A DNA stretch of 38,323 nt from an uncultured OCS116 cluster bacterium (lineage in GTDB: Bacteria; Pseudomonadota; Alphaproteobacteria; Rhizobiales; TMED25), in the NCBI GenBank assembly GCA_902632055.1, contig CACPAS010000011.1, forward strand, positions 1 to 38,323, in the 5' to 3' direction. The notes below the pieces were generated by a model, which saw only the letters and a list, made by a program, of their open reading frames with translations, made no database searches and had not been told where the DNA came from. Shown here piece after piece: positions 18,289 to 26,766 of this stretch (position 1 is its first letter; each line of letters opens with the position of its first letter). The translations under genes and the position numbers were made by a program.

Positions 18289-19545
18289 ATGGCAAACTTA
18301 AACAAGAAAAAATTTAAATCAGAATTTTTGCAAACTCTTATGGAAAGGGGTTTCATTCACCAAACCTCCAATGATGATGCCCTTGATCATCATTTACATA
18401 CAGAAAATGGGTTGGGATATATTGGATTTGATCTAACAGCAAAGAGTTTACACGTTGGTTCAATGATTCAAATTATGCTTTTAAAGTGGATGCAAGTTTT
18501 TGAACACAAGCCTATCATTCTTTTTGGGGGCGGAACAACATTAATTGGAGATCCCTCAGGAAAAGATGAAACTAGAAAAATAATCGAGGAGAATGATATT
18601 CGCCAAAACGAGACGGGAATTTTAAACGTATTTAAAAGATTTCTCAATCTTGACGAAAGTAAACTAATTATTGAAAATAACGTAGAATGGTTGAGAGATC
18701 TAAACTATATTTCTTTCCTAAGAGATTATGGAAAACATTTTACAATCAACAGAATGCTAACATTCGACTCTGTAAAATTAAGATTAGATAGGGAACAGCC
18801 ACTTACATTCTTGGAATTTAATTATATGCTATTTCAAGCATATGACTATCTTGAGTTGTTCAAAAGGCATGGTTGTAGAATACAAATGGGGGGCTCAGAT
18901 CAATGGGGAAACATTATAAACGGTATAGAGCTCATCAGACGAACCTCTAAGAATGAGGTATTTGCATTAACTACCCCTCTAATTACAACTGCCTCAGGCG
19001 GGAAAATGGGAAAAACAGCAGATGGCGCAATTTGGCTAGATGAAGACCTCACAAATCCATATGATTTTTGGCAATTTTGGAGGAATACCGATGATAAGGA
19101 CGTAGTCAGATTTTTAAAACTTTTTACTGATATCCCAATGGTAGAAATAAATAAATTATCAAAACTTGAGGGCGAAGAGATTAACGAAGCTAAAAAAATT
19201 CTTGCAAACGAACTCACCAAAAATACACATGGTGAGGAGGTGTCGAAGAAGATTTATAATTCTGCCTTGGAGACCTTTGAAAAGAGGTTAATATCAGAAA
19301 ATCTCCCAGTCAAAGTGTTAAATTCTAGCAATTTTTCTCAAGGCTATGGGCTATTATCCGTTTTGGTTGAGGTAGGGTTTGCAAATTCAAACAGTGATGC
19401 AAGAAAATCTATACAAAATGGTGCAATAAGGCTGAATGACGTAAATATTGACGATCCATCCATGACTCTTTCAAGTGAAGAAATTAATGGCTCAAAACTA
19501 TCCTTTGGTAAGAAAAAACATTTGCTTTTAAGAGTGAGTAATTAA
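18289..19545 (+). CDS. tyrS: Tyrosyl-tRNA synthetase
   Basis: This class I synthetase charges tRNA-Tyr. The HIGH-type motif is HVGS (55-58). The substrate region has GGSDQWGNI (201-209), and the KMSKS-type motif is KMGKT (239-243), the form usual in bacterial TyrS of this group. The C-terminal S4-like RNA-binding domain covers about 345-415 and includes SDARKSIQNGAIRLND. The 418-residue length is normal. It starts 65 bases from anmK on the other strand and ends with a four-base overlap with the opposing AsmA-like gene. Confidence 0.96.
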   Translation: MANLNKKKFKSEFLQTLMERGFIHQTSNDDALDHHLHTENGLGYIGFDLTAKSLHVGSMIQIMLLKWMQVFEHKPIILFGGGTTLIGDPSGKDETRKIIEENDIRQNETGILNVFKRFLNLDESKLIIENNVEWLRDLNYISFLRDYGKHFTINRMLTFDSVKLRLDREQPLTFLEFNYMLFQAYDYLELFKRHGCRIQMGGSDQWGNIINGIELIRRTSKNEVFALTTPLITTASGGKMGKTADGAIWLDEDLTNPYDFWQFWRNTDDKDVVRFLKLFTDIPMVEINKLSKLEGEEINEAKKILANELTKNTHGEEVSKKIYNSALETFEKRLISENLPVKVLNSSNFSQGYGLLSVLVEVGFANSNSDARKSIQNGAIRLNDVNIDDPSMTLSSEEINGSKLSFGKKKHLLLRVSN

Positions 19546-22500
19546 TCATAATCAAAAGCGTCCCTGAGTATACCGGGGGCCAATAGTCCTGTAGTATTTC
19601 TTCTAAGAAGAGTTGGCTCACCCCATGACTCCCTTAGGATCTGGAATGGAAGCGAAAACATACAATTATTATCGCCGCCTGTTAGAACTGGTCCAAATAT
19701 TGGTATGGTGCCGAATGAAGCATTCAATTCATATTCTGGGCAATAAGTGCCGGGTAATTTTAAGCTGCCTGTCTCATTATTTAATTGACCACTTAGTTCA
19801 AACTTTACATTTTGACCAAAAAGCTCTGCTCCGTCAATAAGAAGGGTTTCATCAATAATTCTATATCTTGCTCTGGAGTCAAATTGTACCCTATTGATAT
19901 CAATTAATTCGCTTGGGCTAGACTCCACAAATAATCTGGCCAAGTACTTATCATTATATACATCTATGTTTTCGATAAATATCTCCCCACTCATATTGTT
20001 GATATTTGGACCGGTTGCTCGTAATTGTAAATTGCCATTGAAACCGTTCTGATACAAACCTAAAAAACCCAAAAAAGCACCAGCATCTCCAGTATTTACT
20101 CCCAAATCAGCCGGCAGATCCTCTTCTTGTAAGGTATATTTAACTTCGATTCTCTTATTAGTATCCTGATTAAAAAAACCGTCTAACTGCATCCTATTAA
20201 GTTTTTTATTTTGTACAAAAATTTCTCCTGAAAGTAATGAAATATCTCTATTATTACCTGTAACTTTATCAACGTTTAATATGCTCAAGCGCATATTTGG
20301 TAGATTTCTTAATATATTCTGATCGTCTCTGTCTCGAGAAAATAAATTCTGTCGGATAAAGGCTGATAGATCAGCTTCTTTTGCTATTATTTCAGCTATT
20401 AAAATATTATTTTCAACACTACCAATAATTTGAGCATCAGAAATATCATCTGAAGATAGGTTTAATACTTCAAAATCAACAAGGTCCCAATTATTTGTTA
20501 TCGAGTTAAAAGCCCTCCTTAGCTCTAATTCAAAAACGATATTCTCAGCATCATACTCAATTTTGTATTTTGCAATACCTTCATCAGTTGGCTTATCAAC
20601 TATAAATCGAACTTCAGCCCTTTCATTGGTCTGCTTTGCATTTCTAAAAAATGGGTAAAGGATGCTTACATTTGTTAAATCACTTTCAATGCTAACATTA
20701 TCAAAAGAGTTTATATCTAAACTATCTATATCTGACAGTGGTAGTACAATGTTTACCTCTGTTGGAATTCTACCTAACCCTGAAATATAATTTGCTAATG
20801 CTGGCTGAAGTATGCTCAATTCAGTTGGACTGGGCTGCGCCTCAATTGCTATCTCCAATTTAGGGTCGGATGACGAGATGTCTGCAAGGATATCAAATTT
20901 GGATTGTATACCACTAATATTAAATTCGCCAGAAGAGCTTATCTTTGAGTCTTCAATCTTAAATACAGCAAGCGGGGAAATAAAAACATTTTCATTGTCA
21001 AGTCGAAATGAAAATTGTTCAACTTCAATGCCAGCCTTTAAATCCACACCAAAACTAGGTCCCACAACTGTTGGAAATTCAACAGATGAAGAGATTTTTG
21101 CATTCCCTGAGATCCTTGACTCGACTGATTTAAGCTTTTCATCGTCAATACCCAGGTAGCTAAGATAATCAACGCAAACATCAAGTTTGCATTCGGCATT
21201 TATATTAAATGTTGCCGTGCTTTGTCCATCCATATTTTTAATTTCACCTGATGTTTGTGTTATTTTTGCAGAGCCTCTTGCGAGCTGTAAATTCCCCCCA
21301 TAAATTTCAGTTAAAATTTTATCATCATTGAATGTTATTAGCCCATTACCCTCTGTGATTTTGGGGTGATTTTTATAATATAAGAATTCAGATTCTTTAA
21401 ATTCGATCCGCATATTCACCGATGAACTTCCCTCCTTATCAGTCTTCCTGTTGAGGGATAATTCATCAATAGAGCCTGAAAATACGTTTTCGTTAAACCA
21501 ATTTGTAATCTTATTTGCGTTTACGAAAGAAAATAACTCTTTAACATTCTCAACATTTGAATTTTCGATAATTACTTTTGTTTCTTTGTGATTTGCTAGC
21601 TCCTCCTCTTTTATATTTATTTTGCCCTGTATCAGTTCGCCATCAAGTTCCCTAAAATGTATTTCATTGTTAACAAGATCAATATTCATAATAATATTTG
21701 CGTTGCTGAGTATTTTTTGCTCACCCTTGGAAAGGCTAAGGCCAGACATATGTGCATCAAGAGAGGATATTAATCCATTCCCGTCGTAATTTAATTCAAT
21801 GACCCCTGTCGTATTTAAGCTAAAGTCATCATGTTTTATTTGTATCTCATTAATATCTATCTGTTCATCTGAGCTTTTGTAAGAAACACTAAAATATGCA
21901 TCCTCAATGTTGTGAATATCACTCTTTGAGTATGGTAGATCGATATCAAAACTACCAACACCAATATTCAAATCCAATGTTGAGTCAATAACCCTTCCCA
22001 ATTTATTGAAATTAAGGTTTAGTCGACCAGACAGATTTCCATCATAAATATTCGCATATGACCTCAAGCCAAAGCCATCAAATGACTGATCTAAGTTCAT
22101 ATTCTTAAATATTATATCTGCATTTGTAATTCCACTGGTAGTATTATGATCCAATGCAATTTCAATATTTTGAGAATTCTCAGAAGAACCCGCGATATGT
22201 GTAAATTTCAATTTTCTTGAGTCATTAATTAGTTCCGAACTGAGAGTGATGCCATTAAGTGTGAAAATCTGCTCAGACGCTGTAACTGAAATAGATCCAT
22301 TATCTAAACTCAAGGTATTGGCCGCATTGCTATCAGCATAAGGACTTTGCAGAGCACTATTTATGGCACTCAATAAATTTTGATAGAAATGGTGAGATGT
22401 TACCGCTTGATTGCCAAATTCTATTGTATCAATATAAGTGGCTTGGCTTTGATCACTGATTAAGTTTTTATCAATTATATTCGTTCGCAGATCCTGAAGA

Positions 22501-22922
22501 AGAATATCCAAGTTTAAATCAATCATGGGGTCAAAAATTTTTATATCGTTATACTCTCTCTCACTAAATAAGCCAGATATTGGTCCCAGAATTGAACTTA
22601 TAACTCCATTCCTGAACTCTGTTTTTGCAGCATTCATTGTTATTCCATTTTGATTGCTGTTCACTTGCATCTCCTTCAATAATAGCAAAATTTCTTGATT
22701 TTCAGATTTCATAAGGATAATTTTCTCAAAATCAAATTTGAGCCCTGAGTAATTTTGGTTTAGGTAATTTCGGACGTGAGAATTTATAAATGTAACGTCA
22801 AGTATTCCAGATTCTAGTCTGCTGTCCAACCATGACTTAAAAATAAAAAAACCTGATATTAGAATTACGAGCACGAAGCCTACGAAATAGGATAGGTATT
22901 TAAAAAATGGTCTTAACTTCAT
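19542..22922 (-). CDS. AsmA/YhdP-like protein (DUF3971 and AsmA-like C-terminal region)
   Basis: This 1126-residue protein has one N-terminal membrane anchor (about residues 10-29, YLSYFVGFVLVILISGFFIF) followed by a very long beta-rich, Asn/Ser/Asp-rich chain expected in the periplasm. The pattern of repeated short strands, and the C-terminal segment with GTIPIFGPVLTGGDN and RESWGEPTL, fit the YhdP/AsmA-like group, thought to carry phospholipids between inner and outer membranes. The family assignment is by overall architecture and C-terminal segments, so the exact domain borders are uncertain. The gene shares its stop with tyrS in a four-base overlap. It has no close Shine-Dalgarno and is divergent from bcp. 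Confidence 0.82.
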   Translation of the reverse strand: MKLRPFFKYLSYFVGFVLVILISGFFIFKSWLDSRLESGILDVTFINSHVRNYLNQNYSGLKFDFEKIILMKSENQEILLLLKEMQVNSNQNGITMNAAKTEFRNGVISSILGPISGLFSEREYNDIKIFDPMIDLNLDILLQDLRTNIIDKNLISDQSQATYIDTIEFGNQAVTSHHFYQNLLSAINSALQSPYADSNAANTLSLDNGSISVTASEQIFTLNGITLSSELINDSRKLKFTHIAGSSENSQNIEIALDHNTTSGITNADIIFKNMNLDQSFDGFGLRSYANIYDGNLSGRLNLNFNKLGRVIDSTLDLNIGVGSFDIDLPYSKSDIHNIEDAYFSVSYKSSDEQIDINEIQIKHDDFSLNTTGVIELNYDGNGLISSLDAHMSGLSLSKGEQKILSNANIIMNIDLVNNEIHFRELDGELIQGKINIKEEELANHKETKVIIENSNVENVKELFSFVNANKITNWFNENVFSGSIDELSLNRKTDKEGSSSVNMRIEFKESEFLYYKNHPKITEGNGLITFNDDKILTEIYGGNLQLARGSAKITQTSGEIKNMDGQSTATFNINAECKLDVCVDYLSYLGIDDEKLKSVESRISGNAKISSSVEFPTVVGPSFGVDLKAGIEVEQFSFRLDNENVFISPLAVFKIEDSKISSSGEFNISGIQSKFDILADISSSDPKLEIAIEAQPSPTELSILQPALANYISGLGRIPTEVNIVLPLSDIDSLDINSFDNVSIESDLTNVSILYPFFRNAKQTNERAEVRFIVDKPTDEGIAKYKIEYDAENIVFELELRRAFNSITNNWDLVDFEVLNLSSDDISDAQIIGSVENNILIAEIIAKEADLSAFIRQNLFSRDRDDQNILRNLPNMRLSILNVDKVTGNNRDISLLSGEIFVQNKKLNRMQLDGFFNQDTNKRIEVKYTLQEEDLPADLGVNTGDAGAFLGFLGLYQNGFNGNLQLRATGPNINNMSGEIFIENIDVYNDKYLARLFVESSPSELIDINRVQFDSRARYRIIDETLLIDGAELFGQNVKFELSGQLNNETGSLKLPGTYCPEYELNASFGTIPIFGPVLTGGDNNCMFSLPFQILRESWGEPTLLRRNTTGLLAPGILRDAFDYD

Positions 22923-23074
22923 GAAATATTCTGAAACCTATAAAACAATAAATATTATTAGTTTTAGACTTAACAATCCTTGTAAATTTAACTTAATGTA
23001 ATAATATTAATATAGATATGTAAAAATTTAGTTATCTTATCTTAAATTCTCAATTAATTAAGCAGGGGTCAGCA

Positions 23075-23536
23075 ATGATAAATGAAGGCGATAATGCAAT
23101 AGACTTTGAAATGCCAATTGACGAAAAAAATTTTATAACACTTAAATCATTTCCTGATAATAATATTGTTTTATATTTTTATCCGAAAGATGACACACCG
23201 GGATGCACGAAAGAGGCAATTGATTTTACCGCCCATATAGATGCTTTCAATAAATGCAAAACCACAATCATAGGCGTTTCAGCCGACTCGACAACCAAGC
23301 ACAAAAAGTTCATTGAAAAACACAAACTTGAAGTCATTCTGGCATCTGACGAAGATAAAAAGGTTTGTGAGAAATATGGCGTATGGATTGAAAAAAGTAT
23401 GTATGGTAAGAAATTTATGGGTATTGAGAGGGCTACTATATTAATTGATAAGGATAGAAAAATTAGAAAAATTTGGCGTAAAGTAAGTGTTCCAGGACAT
23501 GTCCAAGAAGTTTTAGAGGCAGTACAAAAAATCTAA
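23075..23536 (+). CDS. bcp: Peroxiredoxin of the BCP/PrxQ family
   Basis: This is a thiol peroxidase that reduces hydrogen peroxide and organic peroxides. The active-site segment FYPKDDTPGCTKEA (35-48) has the peroxidatic Cys44. In E. coli Bcp the resolving cysteine follows five residues later; here that position is Ile49. Cys61 and Cys98 are the remaining cysteines, so the enzyme is either 1-Cys or uses a different resolving partner. The length of 153 residues is standard. AGGGG at 23064-23068 is well placed before the ATG. The stop overlaps that of prfB by four bases. Confidence 0.94.
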   Translation: MINEGDNAIDFEMPIDEKNFITLKSFPDNNIVLYFYPKDDTPGCTKEAIDFTAHIDAFNKCKTTIIGVSADSTTKHKKFIEKHKLEVILASDEDKKVCEKYGVWIEKSMYGKKFMGIERATILIDKDRKIRKIWRKVSVPGHVQEVLEAVQKI

Positions 23537-24634
23537 TCTATGCTTAATCCTGTCAAAGCTGACTCAAGAAAATTATCGATATCTCCATCCAAAATTGCGT
23601 CGGGATTAGAGCTTTCAAGTTTAGTCCTAAGATCTTTTACTTGACGATAAGGGTGTAATACGTACGAGCGTATCTGGTGCCCCCATCCAATATCGGACTT
23701 TTCCGTATTTGCTATATTTGCGGCCTCTTCTCGTGCCTTGATTTCACTCTCATAGATTTTTGCGCGCAACATATTCCATGCGGTTTCTTTATTTCTATGT
23801 TGCGATCTTTCATTTTGGCATTGAACAACGATCCCTGTTGGTATGTGAGTAATACGCACAGCGCTATCTGTAGTATTTACGTGCTGACCCCCTGCCCCAC
23901 TTGCGCGATAAGTATCAATCCTTACATCTGTTTCAGATATATTTATGTCAATTTTATCATCAATTATTGGATAAATACTGACTGAAGCAAAACTTGTATG
24001 TCGTCTGGAATTCGAGTCGAAGGGGGATATTCGAACTAATCTGTGTACACCGTTTTCTTGTTTGAGCCAACCGTGTGCAAATTTTCCACTGATGGAGATT
24101 ATAACACTTTTTATGCCTGCCTCATCTCCCTCATGCATGCTTATCTGGGTTGTTTTGTATCCCCTTTTTTCTGCCCATTTTAGGTACATTCGTAATAACA
24201 TACTCACCCAATCTTGGCTTTCAGTTCCGCCTGCCCCTGCGTGTATTTCTAGATAAGTATCATTGGAGTCAACTTCTCCTGAAAATAATGTTTCTAGATA
24301 TTTTGATTGGACTTTTTTTTGTATATTGAGGATATTTTTTAATGACTCTTCTAATAAATCCTGATCATTTTCATCTATTGCTAGTAGGTAAATTTCTACA
24401 GAGTCTGCGAAAGATGCCTTTAAATGCTCGTAACTACTTAATTGTAATTCAAGATTTTGTCTCTCTTGCATTACCTGCTTGGCATTTTCTGGATTATTCC
24501 AAAAATTTTCTTTCTCGATTAAAATATCTAATTCTTTTATCTTTTCTTGTGCGGATTCTAATTCAAAGACCCCTCCATGTCATTTTTAGTTTATTATCAA
24601 TATCTTGTGTTATTGTTTTAAAATCAAAATCCAT
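23533..24634 (-). CDS. prfB: Peptide chain release factor 2, expressed by programmed +1 frameshift
   Basis: RF2 ends translation at UGA and UAA. The complete protein needs two frames. Frame one starts at ATG 24634 (AGGAG 12-16 bases upstream) and encodes 23 residues up to the in-frame TGA at 24565-24563. Skipping one base continues at 24564 with ELESAQEKIKELDIL and runs to the TAG at 23533, giving about 366 residues in total, the normal RF2 length. An ORF call from the first ATG in the second frame (24471) would lose 54 residues. Key motifs are SPFDSNSRRHTSF (the anticodon-like SPF) and GAGGQHVNTTDSAVRI with the catalytic GGQ. It lies 12 bases after the PBP1A-like gene. Confidence 0.95.
24563..24576 (-). 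promoter_or_regulatory. Programmed +1 frameshift site of prfB
   Basis: Reading the - strand, GGAGGGG (24576-24570) is followed by one T and then CTT TGA (24568-24563). An internal Shine-Dalgarno just before CUU UGA is the known RF2 autoregulatory signal: when RF2 is scarce the ribosome pauses at UGA and slips forward one base. The base after TGA is A, whereas many species have C. Confidence 0.95.
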
Positions 24635-24646
24635 ACAATTATTCTC

Positions 24647-26521
24647 CTAAAAAAATTCCCAAACATAGTTATCTACATAATTAAACCTGTTGCCAGTATT
24701 TTTATTTATTTTTTGCACATTAATTTCATCAGGGATTAAAAAGTCACTCAACTGGGCCTGGTCTAATAAATCAAGAGAACCTAAAGCAACATCATCCATT
24801 ATAGATATTAAATGATCTTCGTTTTTTAAATTAACATTAGAAACAATTGCAAAAAAAGCAACATTTCCTGTAAACCTTAAATAAAATAACTTATTTCCGG
24901 CTTGGGCATAATAAACACAATTATTTGATCCCATATATTTACTATTTCTGCTTATTTCTACTTTATCTATATCACAAAGCAAACTTTTTATTTTAAAGGC
25001 AATTTCTCTCTCAAGATATTTTTCATTATTCCCGTCTTTATACAAATAGATTTGATTTCCATTCAGATCATCGATCTTATCTAAGTAACGCATTTTGGGC
25101 GATGATCCATCTGAGAGGATTGGCGTATATAGAGATATGATATTATCTAGGTTCAGCTCTATTTTTTCATCCCAAGTGATAGTTATCGCATCTTCTTGTA
25201 TTTTACCCATAAGATATTCTAATAAGTATGTGCTAGCGTCGCCACTTAAATTATCATCAAATAAAGTTGCCCCTGAAAGAAATAATTTTCGAACTGAGAC
25301 AAGACTTGTGCGAGTATCAGTGCCAGCAATTTCTGTCGAAAGCAGTTTACTATTTAGGTCTATTCCAGAATTTATAATGCCAGCATAATAAATAGGTCTT
25401 AATATTGATTTATCGTTTGTTCTGATTTTCATGATTTCTGAAACTGTCTGCTTATTTCGAATATCAACCAAAGTTCTTCCAGAAATTAGAGATATGACCC
25501 TAATATTGGCGTGAACCACTTCCTGATCCTCAATTTCCTCAAGTCTATTTATTCGATCACTCACATAGTCTGTTGCATCTTGATTTATGGTTAAGAAATA
25601 GGTGAGACCATAATCTCTAGCAATATTTTCATCAAAGTAAAGTTTGCTTTGAACCATGTCTTTAATACTTTTATCCAGAAGGTTTGGCTTAATATATGCA
25701 TTCCTGTCAACGTATTTAATCGGTGACTCTTGCATTATCTGGGATACCACGCCTGTTATCACATCGTTTTCTGCCATTCTTTCTAAAACCCAATCCCTTC
25801 GCTCTTTTACCGCTTCGTAGTTTTCCTGAGGATCGTAATTACTTGGAGCTTTTGGAAGCGCTGCCAGTAGAGCCATTTCTTCGATATCCAATTCATTCAG
25901 GGTTTTTTCAAAATACTTCTCTGATGCCGCAACAACTCCAAAAGCTCCCCGTCCTAAATATATTTCGTTCAGATATAACTCTAATATTTTTTCTTTTGAT
26001 AAAACTCTCTCTAATCTTATTGCTAGCATAATCTCTTTAATCTTTCGCCCAATAGTTCGTTCATTATCATTAAGTAAGTTCTTAATCAATTGTTGCGTGA
26101 TTGTTGAAGCTCCAATTAATCTACTATTATCCCTAAGAAATAGATGGTTATATATATTCTGTGAGGTTGCCCTTATAATACTCTTTAAATCAAATCCTGG
26201 ATGACTATAAAAGCTTTTGTCCTCAGCAGATATGAATGCAAGCTTCAAATATTCCGGTATATTGTTATGATCAACATAAATACGATGAACTTCATATTCT
26301 TCAGCAATTAATACCCCGTCCTCGGAAAAGAATCTGTTTGCACTTATTGGTTGTGTTTTTAAAATACGCTCAAAAGCATCAGTATCCTTCGTATAATAAA
26401 AATACATAAGAATTAGAACAGAAAAAAAAGTAACAGCAGCCATTACACATACACTGAAAAAAGCTGTTATAAATTTTAAGTACAATTTTATTTCCCCCAC
26501 ATGGTAAAATTTAATTTCCAA
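24647..26521 (-). CDS. PBP1A-like peptidoglycan glycosyltransferase with degenerate transpeptidase domain
   Basis: A membrane anchor (about 15-43) is followed by a GT51 glycosyltransferase domain with its motifs intact: EDKSFYSHPG (100-109, Glu100 catalytic), GASTITQQ (137-144), RKIKEIMLAIRLE (159-171) and ILELYLNEIYLGRGAFG (179-195). The C-terminal part aligns in order with a class A PBP transpeptidase, but SxxK reads SILR (372-375), SxN reads SGA (416-418) and KTG reads QAG (540-542). It is 624 residues, short for PBP1A. So it should polymerise glycan but not cross-link peptides. The first residue is a TTG codon at 26521; GTG at 26500 is an alternative, since the first ATG lies inside the membrane helix. 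It precedes prfB by 12 bases and is divergent from rne. Confidence 0.85.
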   Translation of the reverse strand: MEIKFYHVGEIKLYLKFITAFFSVCVMAAVTFFSVLILMYFYYTKDTDAFERILKTQPISANRFFSEDGVLIAEEYEVHRIYVDHNNIPEYLKLAFISAEDKSFYSHPGFDLKSIIRATSQNIYNHLFLRDNSRLIGASTITQQLIKNLLNDNERTIGRKIKEIMLAIRLERVLSKEKILELYLNEIYLGRGAFGVVAASEKYFEKTLNELDIEEMALLAALPKAPSNYDPQENYEAVKERRDWVLERMAENDVITGVVSQIMQESPIKYVDRNAYIKPNLLDKSIKDMVQSKLYFDENIARDYGLTYFLTINQDATDYVSDRINRLEEIEDQEVVHANIRVISLISGRTLVDIRNKQTVSEIMKIRTNDKSILRPIYYAGIINSGIDLNSKLLSTEIAGTDTRTSLVSVRKLFLSGATLFDDNLSGDASTYLLEYLMGKIQEDAITITWDEKIELNLDNIISLYTPILSDGSSPKMRYLDKIDDLNGNQIYLYKDGNNEKYLEREIAFKIKSLLCDIDKVEISRNSKYMGSNNCVYYAQAGNKLFYLRFTGNVAFFAIVSNVNLKNEDHLISIMDDVALGSLDLLDQAQLSDFLIPDEINVQKINKNTGNRFNYVDNYVWEFF

Positions 26522-26530
26522 TAAATCTTC

Positions 26531-26560
26531 TTGCTAAAATATCAAAATTATCAATATAAT
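26531..26560 (+). promoter_or_regulatory. Candidate rne promoter
   Basis: TTGCTA (26531-26536) and a perfect TATAAT (26555-26560) are 18 bases apart. Transcription from here would give rne a leader of about 200 bases. Long autoregulatory leaders are known for rne in enterobacteria; here the leader also contains AGCGC (26699-26703) and GCGCT (26742-26746), which could close a stem. Confidence 0.5.
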
Positions 26561-26766
26561 ATCAATTATTATGTATTTTAGAATCATTAATACATCATTG
26601 TAAGAGAATTTATTATGATAGATATACACTCAAACAACCAAGAAAGAGCCCCATCGAGGTTCGGCTATATTTATCATAAAAACCCCATAAATTTAATAGC
26701 GCCATCAAGAAGAGCTAATGCGGCTAGATTGCAAATGATCAGCGCTACAATAAAAAGGAATAAAAG

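Noticed and set aside
23533-24471. prfB as a 312-residue gene starting at 24471
   Set aside because: It would lack the RF2 N-terminal domain; the frameshift model restores the normal length and has all canonical signals.
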